A stretch of 64,000 bases of DNA from the NCBI RefSeq assembly GCF_004341945.1, contig NZ_SMBP01000003.1, positions 121,841-185,840 on the forward strand, given 5' to 3'. This document shows, one piece after another, positions 51,367-59,503 of the stretch. Each line of letters begins with the position of its first letter. Position 1 is the first letter of the stretch. The notes beneath the pieces are model-generated. The model was not told the DNA's origin, searched no databases, and saw nothing but the letters and a program-made list of their open reading frames with translations. The translations under genes and the position numbers were made by a program. This DNA is from Longicatena caecimuris (GTDB lineage: Bacteria; Bacillota_I; Bacilli_A; Erysipelotrichales; Erysipelotrichaceae).

Positions 51367-51924
51367 ATGACAAAATTTCTTGAACATAAAGATATTTACC
51401 TACGACCTCAGCAAGAGGAAGATGCAGCTTTCTTTTATACTTGGAATAACGATGCACTTACGCGTGGGAAGATCGGAGAAAAACGCAGTAAAAGCTTGTT
51501 GCAAATACAGCAAAGTTTAAACAAGCAGCGAAGTGACAGTATCTGGTTTAGCGTGGTGAAAAAAGATAGCGATGAAGTGATTGGAGAAACCGGCTTTTTG
51601 CGGATGGATCCGGATAATGGTTGCAGTGATTTTTCTATCATCCTTCCCTATGCTGCCCAGCAACATAAAGGCTATGGAAAGCAAGTTGTGGAATTGATGT
51701 TTGCATATGCCTTTGGCTATCTTCATTTGCATCGTTTGGCAATCGGTGTCGTTGATTTCAACACAGAAGCCTTACAATTTTATAAACGGGTTGGTTTTCA
51801 ACAGGAAGGCATCTATGAAGAAAGCTATTATTATGATTTCAAATATCATGATTTTATCATGATGCGCATCTTAAAACAGGAATATCTAAGATTATATCAA
51901 GCAGAATGCAAGAGCAGAACATGA
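51367..51924 (+). CDS. GNAT family N-acetyltransferase
   Basis: 185 residues. DIYLRPQQEEDAAFFYTW opens the fold, EVIGETGFLRMD is the central strand, QHKGYGKQVVE the acetyl-CoA loop, and NTEALQFYKRVGF the closing strand, all of the RimJ/SpeG type. ATG 51367 is nine bases after AAAGGA. It ends at a terminator that contains its stop codon. The substrate is unknown. Confidence 0.88.
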   Translation: MTKFLEHKDIYLRPQQEEDAAFFYTWNNDALTRGKIGEKRSKSLLQIQQSLNKQRSDSIWFSVVKKDSDEVIGETGFLRMDPDNGCSDFSIILPYAAQQHKGYGKQVVELMFAYAFGYLHLHRLAIGVVDFNTEALQFYKRVGFQQEGIYEESYYYDFKYHDFIMMRILKQEYLRLYQAECKSRT

Positions 51925-51942
51925 GACGTTCTGCTTTTTTTT
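51913..51942 (+). terminator. Terminator after the acetyltransferase
   Basis: Stem AGCAGAAC/GTTCTGCT, seven-base loop, eight T; the stop codon lies in the loop. Confidence 0.9.
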
Positions 51943-51944
51943 GG

Positions 51945-52003
51945 TTGACAATATCGTTTAACGATATTATACTAAAAATGAAGGGAATATCGTTAAACGA
52001 TAT
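51945..52003 (+). promoter_or_regulatory. Promoter with two perfect 17-base palindromes (PadR 2 operators)
   Basis: TTGACA (51945-51950), then ATATCGTTTAACGATAT (51951-51967), then TATACT (51968-51973). The palindrome fills the 17-base spacer exactly. A second copy, ATATCGTTAAACGATAT, lies at 51987-52003, past the transcription start. The two centres are 36 bases apart. Binding would block RNA polymerase completely. Confidence 0.9.
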
Positions 52004-52016
52004 TGGAGGTGAGAAC

Positions 52017-52346
52017 ATGCCGAAGAAACAGTTGGATACATTAACGGAACCGATGTATTATACACTGATTGCGTTAATGACACCAAAATGCGGTATTGAA
52101 ATCACAGAATTTGTAAGAGATTTAACACAAGGGCGTGTCCGTTTAGTTCCCGGTACACTGTATGCTATTTTATCAAAGTTTGAAAGTGAAGAGCTGATTG
52201 ATGAAGTCATGCTGGAAGGGCGTAAACGTATTTATCAGATTACCGAGAAAGGAAAAGTGATGCTGATGGAAGAACATCAGCGTCTAGAGACAATGCTAAA
52301 AGAAGGAGAAATTGGTTTAAAGTTGCAGAAAGGAGATTCCTTATGA
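52017..52346 (+). CDS. PadR family transcriptional repressor 2
   Basis: 109 residues from ATG 52017 behind GGAGGTG. PadR features: TEPMYYTLIALM, GTLYAILSKFESEELIDEV, RKRIYQITEKGK and a C-terminal helix. It overlaps the DUF2812 gene by four bases. It surely binds the palindromes in its own promoter, so the cassette is autoregulated, with relief by an unknown ligand. Confidence 0.94.
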   Translation: MPKKQLDTLTEPMYYTLIALMTPKCGIEITEFVRDLTQGRVRLVPGTLYAILSKFESEELIDEVMLEGRKRIYQITEKGKVMLMEEHQRLETMLKEGEIGLKLQKGDSL

Positions 52347-53545
52347 AAACTCGCTATGCTTTTTTGTATTTCAATATTTGTGAATATAAGGTATTAGAAA
52401 CCTACTTACGCCAGATGGCAAAAAAAGGTTGGGCATTAGATTCCATATTTGGCTATATTTTTATCTTCACTAAGAAAAAACAGCCCAAGCATACATATTA
52501 TGTTGACTTTAATATGAGCCGTGATGCAAGCAAGAATGCGCAGTTTCACGATATGATTGAAGAATATGGCTATGCGTATGTTGCCGGAAACAGTTTGTTG
52601 AGTGTTTTTGGCAGTGATGAGGATATGGAAATACCAATCCGTGGTGATGATGAAATAACATATCAACAATTGAACAAAGCAGGAAGATGGCTGAATTGGG
52701 GAAATCTTATAGTTGGTTTGCTTTGGATCATCATCGGCTTGCTAAGTGTTTTTCAGTATTATGATCATGTTGTATACAGGATTAGTTTAATGAGCGTCGG
52801 TTTTACACAGATATTAATTGGCATGATCTGGTTGAGTGTAAGTTATCCTTTTATTCAATGGCGAATGTTTAAAAAAACGTCCTTTACCTTGTGGAGCATA
52901 CAGCTGCGATCCTATTTTGTAATCTTATGTACATGTGCTTTCTTTTGTACGTTGCTTCTTTTTTTACCAATAGTTGTCTTTTGCAGCATACTTATTTTAT
53001 TAAGCTTACTGCTTTTATTAAAATCGCTATGGGAAGCTTCTGGAAAACGTTTGTCACGCATATTTGCGGCATTGTTTGCTCTTATTCTCACTTGTGTGTT
53101 AATGGGCAGCAATCTTATCTCTGCTTATTATAAAGCACGTGCGAACACAACCTTAGAGGCAATGAACACGATGGTGAAAGAGTATATGGTAGAGCAGGGA
53201 TATCAATATGAGCCAGGTATGACATTGACAGATAATTCCATTATTTTTTCGCAAAAAGAAAGTAGTTTTATGGCACAAGAGAAAACATGGCTGACTCGTT
53301 TGTATCTGCTTGAGCATAGTTTATGGAAAGAAGATGTTCGTAAAGATATTTTAGATCAATTAGGTGCAGATGCACCACATTTGCAGAAAGAACAGCTAGG
53401 GGATATGCAAATATATAAGAATGCAGATACTGCAATTTATGTAAAAGGTGATTTCATCGTTTATACGTATAGTGAAGAACAAAAAGAACTATCAAATGAA
53501 TTTGTGCAAGCATTGTTTGCGGAAGCTGAAAAGAAAAGTGGCTAA
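52343..53545 (+). CDS. DUF2812 membrane protein
   Basis: 400 residues. The N-terminal cytosolic DUF2812 domain (about 1-110, LETYLRQMAKKGWALDSI, YYVDFNM) is followed by four membrane helices (about 118-260) and an extracytoplasmic C-terminal domain (about 265-400). DUF2812 proteins nearly always sit behind a PadR gene, as here. Function unknown; regulation of envelope or transport is presumed. Confidence 0.87.
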   Translation: MKTRYAFLYFNICEYKVLETYLRQMAKKGWALDSIFGYIFIFTKKKQPKHTYYVDFNMSRDASKNAQFHDMIEEYGYAYVAGNSLLSVFGSDEDMEIPIRGDDEITYQQLNKAGRWLNWGNLIVGLLWIIIGLLSVFQYYDHVVYRISLMSVGFTQILIGMIWLSVSYPFIQWRMFKKTSFTLWSIQLRSYFVILCTCAFFCTLLLFLPIVVFCSILILLSLLLLLKSLWEASGKRLSRIFAALFALILTCVLMGSNLISAYYKARANTTLEAMNTMVKEYMVEQGYQYEPGMTLTDNSIIFSQKESSFMAQEKTWLTRLYLLEHSLWKEDVRKDILDQLGADAPHLQKEQLGDMQIYKNADTAIYVKGDFIVYTYSEEQKELSNEFVQALFAEAEKKSG

Positions 53546-53591
53546 TGTAAATTTGTTTCAGAAATAAAATGCAAAATAATGTAAAAAATAC

Positions 53592-53620
53592 TTGAAAAGT
53601 ATGTAACATCATGTTATAGT
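53592..53620 (+). promoter_or_regulatory. Promoter of a candidate small RNA
   Basis: TTGAAA and TATAGT, 17 bases apart, in a region with no protein gene. Confidence 0.7.
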
Positions 53621-53626
53621 ATAGAC

Positions 53627-53783
53627 AAGATTTAATACTAAATCTGCGAAATGCTTTTTATAAAAGATTTCCTAACGAATGAACGTGTCAGTTCATCCTC
53701 CTTATTTATAAACTTTCCTAATTACCGATTTACCATTCTTTTGTAAAAAGTATCATAAAAGCTGCTGACAGGCAGCTTTTTTC
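53627..53783 (+). ncRNA. Candidate trans-acting small RNA with free CCUCCUU
   Basis: A unit of about 157 bases with its own promoter and a strong terminator (AAAAGCTGC/GCAGCTTTT, 53757-53781). No frame of useful length lies inside. Predicted parts: hairpin AAATCT/AGATTT (about 53640-53670), hairpin ATGAAC-GTGTCA-GTTCAT (53679-53696), then an unpaired pyrimidine-rich CCTCCTT (53697-53703) and a long U-rich tail. CCUCC is complementary to Shine-Dalgarno sites, a common sRNA seed. I do not recognise a known family; 6S RNA was considered and does not fit. Confidence 0.55.
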
Positions 53784-53797
53784 AAGTTATTCATATT

Positions 53798-53855
53798 AAA
53801 AGCACGAATATTCTTTTTCATGTTCCTTATTTACATGCTGCATATTCGCTTTTTA
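53798..53855 (+). terminator. Second hairpin with T-run before lspA
   Basis: CGAATAT/ATATTCG arms with an A-rich left side and CTTTTTAT on the right. May be a back-up terminator for the small RNA or a separate element. Confidence 0.4.
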
Positions 53856-53897
53856 TATTGTTTTACATAAAAAATGTAAGAAAAACAAGTTAACTAT

Positions 53898-53926
53898 TTG
53901 TATGACTGCGTAAATCTTGGTATAAT
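53898..53926 (+). promoter_or_regulatory. Promoter of the lspA operon
   Basis: TTGTAT and TATAAT with a 17-base spacer, 40 bases before lspA. Confidence 0.75.
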
Positions 53927-53966
53927 AATTTCGATTGCGCTTGAATAAGCAAGAAGGGTGAAAAAG

Positions 53967-54437
53967 ATGAAAGTGAAACATATTTTGCTGTTTGTAAGTG
54001 TCGTATTGTTAGATCAGCTTAGCAAATGGCTACTTGATATAAATATGCAGATAGGAGATAGTATAACGTTGATTCCGGGATTTTTCCGTATTACGTATTT
54101 GCATAATACGGGGGCAGCTTGGAGCATGTTTGAAGGGAAAATGGGATTTTTCATGATTGTGACAGTCATTGCTCTCATTGTGATGGGATATTTCTATTAT
54201 TGTGCGGAGAAAAAGGATACGTTAACAAAGTATGGATTAGTCTTAATGATGGCAGGTACTCTTGGGAATTTTATTGACCGCCTATGTTTCCAACATGTAC
54301 GTGATTTCTTAGACTTTGTAATCTTAGGATATGATTTTCCTGTATTTAATGTGGCCGATATCGCATTGTGCGTCGGAGTCTTTTTGATTCTGGTATCTGT
54401 CTTTTTAGAGGAGCGTTTTGGAGGTGTGAAAAAATGA
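53967..54437 (+). CDS. lspA: Lipoprotein signal peptidase (signal peptidase II)
   Basis: 156 residues with four membrane helices. LspA motifs: LDQLSKW near the start, NTGAAWSMFEGK, GNFIDRLC with one catalytic Asp and FNVADIAL with the other. It removes signal peptides from diacylglyceryl lipoproteins, including ApbE and the FMN-binding lipoproteins in this window. ATG 53967 is well placed after AGAAGGG. Overlaps the next gene by four bases. Confidence 0.96.
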   Translation: MKVKHILLFVSVVLLDQLSKWLLDINMQIGDSITLIPGFFRITYLHNTGAAWSMFEGKMGFFMIVTVIALIVMGYFYYCAEKKDTLTKYGLVLMMAGTLGNFIDRLCFQHVRDFLDFVILGYDFPVFNVADIALCVGVFLILVSVFLEERFGGVKK

Positions 54438-55351
54438 GAGAAATAGATGTAATCGTAACAGAAGAAGAGGCTTTTCAACGCATTGATAAATATATTAGTG
54501 AAAAGGAAGATGATTTATCACGTAGTCGTGTTCAGCAGCTGTTGCAAGAGGGCATTGTCTGTGTGAATGGTAATGCTTGTAAGGCAAATTACAAAATAAA
54601 ACCTAAAGATCATATAACGGCAGTATTTTGTGATGAGATAGAAATGGAAGCGAAACCTGAACAGATGGATTTGGATATTCGTTATGAAGACCATGATGTA
54701 ATTGTCATCAATAAGCCAAAAGGTATGGTCGTTCATCCGGCAGTAGGCAATCAGACGGGAACATTAGTCAATGGATTGCTGTATCATTGTAAAGATTTAT
54801 CCGGCATAAATGGTGTCTTGCGCCCCGGTATTGTCCATCGTATTGATAAGGATACAACAGGGCTATTGATTGTCGCCAAAAATGATAAAGCACATACAGC
54901 TTTAAGTAAGCAGCTTCAAAATAAAACGGTAAATCGTCTGTATTATGCGCTTGTTCATGGTGTTATTGAACATGATTTTGGTACGATTGATGCACCGATT
55001 GGAAGAGATGTGAAGGATCGCCAGAAAATGGCAGTAACGGCCACCAATGCCAAGGATGCTCGTACCCATTTTAAGGTCATAGAGCGTTTTGCCCACTATA
55101 CACTTGTGGAATGCCGATTAGAAACAGGTAGAACACATCAAATACGTGTCCACATGCAATACATTAAGCATCCGGTTGTCGGTGATGAGAAATACTCATA
55201 TCGTAAAACTATGCAAACACAAGGACAGCTATTACATGCCCATCAATTGACCTTTGTTCATCCTACAACGAATGAGAAAATAACAGTTGAAGCAGAACTT
55301 CCTAAACAGTTCGCGGACATTTTAGAAGAACTGCGCAGTCAACAGAGGTGA
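54434..55351 (+). CDS. rluD: RluD-type 23S rRNA pseudouridine synthase
   Basis: 305 residues. An N-terminal S4 RNA-binding domain (about 12-70) and a catalytic domain with HRIDKDTTGLLIVAK near 134, holding the catalytic Asp, then RTHFKVIERF, ETGRTHQIRVHM and HPVVGDEKY. It makes pseudouridine in large-subunit rRNA. The lspA-rluD order is standard in Firmicutes; the starts overlap as ATGA. Confidence 0.95.
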   Translation: MREIDVIVTEEEAFQRIDKYISEKEDDLSRSRVQQLLQEGIVCVNGNACKANYKIKPKDHITAVFCDEIEMEAKPEQMDLDIRYEDHDVIVINKPKGMVVHPAVGNQTGTLVNGLLYHCKDLSGINGVLRPGIVHRIDKDTTGLLIVAKNDKAHTALSKQLQNKTVNRLYYALVHGVIEHDFGTIDAPIGRDVKDRQKMAVTATNAKDARTHFKVIERFAHYTLVECRLETGRTHQIRVHMQYIKHPVVGDEKYSYRKTMQTQGQLLHAHQLTFVHPTTNEKITVEAELPKQFADILEELRSQQR

Positions 55352-55355
55352 GGAT

Positions 55356-56600
55356 ATGGAGATTTCCAAATATGATATTTATGCTTATCAGATCATGCAT
55401 TATCTGATTACGGCATATCAATATCAAGTTGTGCGCGTGGATCAGTATAAAGAAGATCTGTGGCTGGCTAATCCAAAACAGGAACAGTATCCAGTGATTC
55501 GCATCAGCTCACAGCGTATGGAAAAAGTAGATGAAAATATTGCCTATCTGCGTAATGTACATCGTAAGATATTAGATATGATTCATCGCGAAGGACATCT
55601 TCTTTTATTGAATACATGTCCGGATTGTTTCTTATTGGATAATCCTTTTATAAAACAGATTCGTGTTGGCCCTCATAGTGTCAGTGATATTATGATCTTA
55701 CAAACGTTTCGCAATCTGGCAGAGGTCGTGCACGATGTAGAAGATCCTAAAGAAGAAATGGCACGGTTGGCACGTTCAATAGAAGAAACCCAAATTCTTC
55801 AACAAAAAAAGTTCATTGCGAAAGTCAAGCGTTCCTTGCGCCCGGATATCACGATTACGGTCATGGCTTTTTGTGTGCTATATGCGCTTGTTAATTATAT
55901 CATCAGTATGGCTACAAAGGGCAGTATCGCTTCATGGATTGCCGCGGGTGCGTATTATAAGATGAATGTGGTCGCGGCACATGAATATTGGCGTTTATTA
56001 AGCGCTGGCTTTTTACATGCAGATATCATTGTTTTGTTATTTTCCATGTATGCGTTATATCAAATAGGAAAACTGTGTGAACCATTGTTTACTAAAGGAC
56101 AATATCTCGCGGTATTGATCGGTTCTATTTTCACTGGTTATGTCTGTATGTTGATTGGCAATGGCAATGCTATCGCTTATGGCATCAGTTCAGGTATCTG
56201 GGGCATTAGTGGGGCTTATATTGCAAGTGTTTTCGGGAATGGCAGCTATCATTTGCCAATGATACGTTATATGGTTTTGAAGGTTCTGCTGTTCGATATA
56301 TTTGTCTGGTTACTGCCGGGCATGTCCTTTTTAGGAAATCTGGGGGGGATGGTGTTTGGTATGGTCATAACAATGTCTTTTGTTAAAAATAAAAAATGGC
56401 CAAAATTACGCACACATGCGAAAGCAGCTACCTCTTTATTATTTGTGAGTTTATGTGTGCTAGGGCTTTCCATTCAAACGGTAACACCATTGCAGCCGGA
56501 GATGGACCAAGAAATTATTCAAATCTTTACACATACACCTATGGATGGCTATGCACGGTATTTAAAGTCGTGTTATAATAAACAATATAGATTGGAGTAA
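55356..56600 (+). CDS. Rhomboid-fold membrane protein, catalytic His missing
   Basis: 414 residues: a cytosolic N-terminal domain (about 1-165), then a rhomboid fold of about seven helices (about 170-380). The GxSx region reads [14 protein letters not shown] and aligns with the catalytic Ser motif GASGAIFG. The [13 protein letters not shown] motif is present in loop 1. The catalytic His in the GHLGG-type motif is Asn: [12 protein letters not shown]. The GluP-like N-terminal domain fits Gram-positive rhomboids. Without the His it should be inactive as a protease and may instead bind or guide client proteins. Confidence 0.83.
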   Translation: MEISKYDIYAYQIMHYLITAYQYQVVRVDQYKEDLWLANPKQEQYPVIRISSQRMEKVDENIAYLRNVHRKILDMIHREGHLLLLNTCPDCFLLDNPFIKQIRVGPHSVSDIMILQTFRNLAEVVHDVEDPKEEMARLARSIEETQILQQKKFIAKVKRSLRPDITITVMAFCVLYALVNYIISMATKGSIASWIAAGAYYKMNVVAAHEYWRLLSAGFLHADIIVLLFSMYALYQIGKLCEPLFTKGQYLAVLIGSIFTGYVCMLIGNGNAIAYGISSGIWGISGAYIASVFGNGSYHLPMIRYMVLKVLLFDIFVWLLPGMSFLGNLGGMVFGMVITMSFVKNKKWPKLRTHAKAATSLLFVSLCVLGLSIQTVTPLQPEMDQEIIQIFTHTPMDGYARYLKSCYNKQYRLE

Positions 56601-56605
56601 TGGTT

Positions 56606-57091
56606 ATGAAAAGAATGGACGTATTAAGTTGGGATGAGTATTTTATGGGTTTGGCACATTTGAGTGCTATGCGTAGCAAAGATCCCAGCACACAAGTTGG
56701 CGCTGTGATTGTCAGCGGCGAACATCGCGTTGTAAGCATTGGTTATAATGGCTTTCCTAATGGATGTAGTGATGATGAATTTCCCTGGGATCGGGAAGGA
56801 GATTTTGGTGCTACTAAGTATCCTTATGTCGTTCATGCGGAATTAAACGCTATTCTGAATAGTAAAAATGATTTGCGTGGCTGTAGCATTTATGTATCTT
56901 TATTCCCATGTAATGAATGTGCAAAAGCAATCATTCAAAGCGGAATCAGCCGCATTGTTTATGAATCCGATAAATATGCGGATACCGATGCGACCATTGC
57001 CAGCAAACGGATGTTGCGAGCTGCTGGAGTGGAATTATATCAGTTGCCATATCGTATACAGATGCAGGTGCAAAAAGAGGAAAACGAATAA
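56606..57091 (+). CDS. Deoxycytidylate (dCMP) deaminase
   Basis: 161 residues from ATG 56606, eight bases after TTGGAG. Zinc site residues are in VHAELNAIL (His and the proton-shuttle Glu) and [10 protein letters not shown] (two Cys). [13 protein letters not shown] and [11 protein letters not shown] are typical of dCMP deaminase/ComEB. It makes dUMP for thymidylate synthesis, the same pool fed by the dUTPase. Confidence 0.93.
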   Translation: MKRMDVLSWDEYFMGLAHLSAMRSKDPSTQVGAVIVSGEHRVVSIGYNGFPNGCSDDEFPWDREGDFGATKYPYVVHAELNAILNSKNDLRGCSIYVSLFPCNECAKAIIQSGISRIVYESDKYADTDATIASKRMLRAAGVELYQLPYRIQMQVQKEENE

Positions 57092-57103
57092 AGGTATTTA
57101 AAG

Positions 57104-57130
57104 AAACGTGATGATAAGTCACGTTTTTTT
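57104..57130 (+). terminator. Terminator after the dCMP deaminase gene
   Basis: Stem AAACGTGA/TCACGTTT with a seven-base loop and T-run. Confidence 0.87.
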
Positions 57131-57242
57131 TAAAAGAATAGGAAAATAACAGTATCTTTAGAAATGAATCCGTGTGCCCATAGGAAAGGAGAATGGATTT
57201 TCTTATTATTCTTATAAATATTATTAATTTGATACAAATGCA

Positions 57243-57271
57243 TTGACAGATGGTATAAGATAGCATATGAT
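57243..57271 (+). promoter_or_regulatory. Promoter of the 51-residue membrane protein
   Basis: Perfect TTGACA and TATGAT, 17 bases apart, 48 bases before the start codon. Confidence 0.82.
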
Positions 57272-57318
57272 AAAGGTGAAGAAAGGGAAGAGCAATTCTC
57301 TTAGAAAGGAGTCTTCTT

Positions 57319-57474
57319 ATGAAAGCATCCGTAAGAAAACAAGTGAAGGCTCTGGAAGAAGAAGGCAAACGCTATGACCTTTACAAGTATGCGAAAAGTT
57401 ATAATATTGGTCGTATTGTGCTTGCAATCCTTTTAGTGGCATTCCTTATCGCTGCCCATATTTGGCATTTCTAA
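57319..57474 (+). CDS. 51-residue single-helix membrane protein
   Basis: ATG 57319 follows AGAAAGGAG. The first half is charged (KASVRKQVKALEEEGKRYDL); the second is one membrane helix (about 30-48, IGRIVLAILLVAFLIAAHIW). It has its own strong promoter and its own terminator eight bases after the stop, which argues that it is a real and well-expressed gene. The family and function are unknown; small regulators of membrane complexes and small stress proteins look like this. Confidence 0.75.
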   Translation: MKASVRKQVKALEEEGKRYDLYKYAKSYNIGRIVLAILLVAFLIAAHIWHF

Positions 57475-57481
57475 TCACTAC

Positions 57482-57508
57482 ACTACAGTTAACGCTGTAG
57501 TTTTTTTC
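57482..57508 (+). terminator. Terminator of the small membrane protein gene
   Basis: Stem ACTACAG/CTGTAGT with a six-base loop and seven T. Confidence 0.9.
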
Positions 57509-57611
57509 TGGCTCGTGGAAAGATTATGGAAGATATTGTCGTTAGAAGACATCGGCTGTTTTATTGCGTAGGATTGGTGTGAAAAAGCTTTTAGGCGGAT
57601 AACAGAAAAGA

Positions 57612-57644
57612 ACCTCCTTCACTGGTTTATCCAGTGTAGGAGGT
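57612..57644 (-). terminator. Terminator of rnhC
   Basis: Arms ACCTCCT-CACTGG / CCAGTG-AGGAGGT, nearly perfect, with a five-base loop. On the minus strand it is followed by TTCTTTTCTG. Confidence 0.85.
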
Positions 57645-57657
57645 ACCTAGCAAAACT

Positions 57658-58551
57658 TTATAAAGAATCAGGGAACGCTTTTTTGGTATTCGCAAAATGA
57701 AGTTTCCCGACATTTGCCAATTCTGCTTTTCCATATTGTTTTACAAAAGCACGTATTGCCTGATCCACTTTACTTCCAGCTCCTTTGACAAAGGGAAATT
57801 CATAATGTTGACACATAGCATCAAATGCCTGTAAAAAAGCGTAACGGGCAATGATGGAACCGGCAGCAACACTGAGATACTTATTTTCGGCCTTTGTTTC
57901 AAAATGGATAGTATGCACCACTTCCTCTACATCGTGTAAATAACGATAATAGGATTTCGCCTGTACAAATTGATCAATGATGCATAAGGAAGGAAGACTG
58001 CCTAGTTTTCTTCGTAAGTGTACATATGCTTGATTATGCAGTCTTGATTTAATAGCTACCATATTGTATTGGGGATGGATAGCATTATATTTGGCGTTAT
58101 CTAATACTAAAAGACTATAGGTTAAACGTTCACATAAGATAGGGCCTAATTCACGAATACGTTCATCCGTAACGGCTTTGGAATCCTGTATGCCAAGCTC
58201 ACGTAAAAAAGGAACATCCTCTTTTTTTACATAGGTTGCACAAACCGTGATAGGTCCAAAATAATCTCCGGTACCGACTTCATCACTGCCACACTGCGGA
58301 TACCATTCGGTATGGGGATTTTGTGGTTGATCGGATGGTTGCGAGGACTTTTTATCGTATGCATCTGCATAAAAGTCAGCACCCTCTCCTTGAAACACGA
58401 CTTTTCCTGATGTATATGCCGTAATGATACAGTCACTTGTTTTTATCTGAAATTGGGCATAAGGAGGAGTCTTACGTTTTTCACCTTTTTCTAATTGTTT
58501 CGCTAAAGCCTTTATTTGTGCATCTGACATCGTAATGGTCCTAGTACTCAT
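57658..58551 (-). CDS. rnhC: Ribonuclease HIII
   Basis: 297 residues. An N-terminal substrate-binding domain (about 1-75) and the RNase H fold with CGSDEVGTGDYFGP (Asp and Glu), DSKAVTDERI, CIIDQFV and ETKAENKYLSVAAGSIIARY. It cuts RNA in RNA/DNA hybrids. ATG 58551 is eight bases from AAGGAG; the GTG nine bases upstream would overlap that site. In Bacillus this gene is also the divergent neighbour of the cvpA-mutS2 cluster, so the order is ancestral. Confidence 0.96.
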   Translation of the reverse strand: MSTRTITMSDAQIKALAKQLEKGEKRKTPPYAQFQIKTSDCIITAYTSGKVVFQGEGADFYADAYDKKSSQPSDQPQNPHTEWYPQCGSDEVGTGDYFGPITVCATYVKKEDVPFLRELGIQDSKAVTDERIRELGPILCERLTYSLLVLDNAKYNAIHPQYNMVAIKSRLHNQAYVHLRRKLGSLPSLCIIDQFVQAKSYYRYLHDVEEVVHTIHFETKAENKYLSVAAGSIIARYAFLQAFDAMCQHYEFPFVKGAGSKVDQAIRAFVKQYGKAELANVGKLHFANTKKAFPDSL

Positions 58552-58837
58552 GAAAATCACTCCTTCTCATAGTATTCTTTATTTTACCATGGAGCAATTA
58601 TGAAGAAAAGCAGAAGTTTTAACAAATCTGTTTCATAAAGAATAGCATACAAAGAAAAAAGATTTTTTTACTTTTCTAAACAAACGATATTTTGATGGTT
58701 TACTCATCTGAATTGCAGATAATTACCAGGCATGAACAACAATTTGTGTCATATCCTAGAATATATGCCCTTATCCTTGAGGTTTTCTTAAGCATTTTCG
58801 ATGCAAATGTGGTAAAATAATACAACGGAAAGGATGG

Positions 58838-59503
58838 ATGTCAATGTATGAGATCATGATTATTAACGTTGTTGTCGTCATAGTCATGCTATTGTTTCTA
58901 TACAGTGGTTATAAACAAGGCTTTTTATGGAAATTGATCAGTATCCTCGGCTTTTTCGTTGTAGGCTGGCTCGCATGGATGGCAAGTGATCCGGTCTCTA
59001 GCATATTGGCATTATATCCGAAAGATCAAATGCCATTACAAGGGACGATAGTAGAAGGTGTTTTCTATGATTCGATGAATCGTTTGTTACTATTCGCCAT
59101 TTTATTCGCGGTATTTGAAGTCATCTTATTGTTGTTAAAGCCAATTGCAAAGCTTGCTGACATGATTCCTGTTGTATCAACACTAAACAGATGGTGTGGA
59201 TTGGTATTAGGTGGTGTGCAGGGAATCTTGTTAGTTAGTGTGTGCGCCTTGTTTTTAACATTTCCGTTCGTGCATGAAGGAAAACGTTATGTGCAAGAAT
59301 CTGTGTTACAGTATTGTCAGCCAGTGTGTACGGCAATATGGAAACTCGTTGAAAAACCGTTATTGCAAGTGCCGGTATTCCATGAACAAACAGAATCCAT
59401 AAAACCTTTGAAGGAAGATGAAAAACAGCAACTTAAACAATGGCTGCTGGATATAGAGTTAGATAAGGAGAGTGTAGATGCCATCTTAGGGGCATTACGA
59501 TGA
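58838..59503 (+). CDS. CvpA family membrane protein
   Basis: 221 residues with four membrane helices (about 5-150) and a charged C-terminal tail. The SGYKQGFLWKLISILGFFVV stretch is typical of CvpA. Start is ATG 58838 or ATG 58844; the ribosome site GGAAAGG fits both poorly. Bacillus has zapA before and polX after this gene; neither is seen here. Overlaps mutS2 by four bases. The 280 bases between it and rnhC hold only promoter-like AT-rich sequence. Confidence 0.85.
   Translation: MSMYEIMIINVVVVIVMLLFLYSGYKQGFLWKLISILGFFVVGWLAWMASDPVSSILALYPKDQMPLQGTIVEGVFYDSMNRLLLFAILFAVFEVILLLLKPIAKLADMIPVVSTLNRWCGLVLGGVQGILLVSVCALFLTFPFVHEGKRYVQESVLQYCQPVCTAIWKLVEKPLLQVPVFHEQTESIKPLKEDEKQQLKQWLLDIELDKESVDAILGALR

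Noticed and set aside
53627..53783. 6S RNA as identity of the small RNA
   Set aside because: The long closing stem with a large central bubble expected for 6S is not present, and the length is too short.
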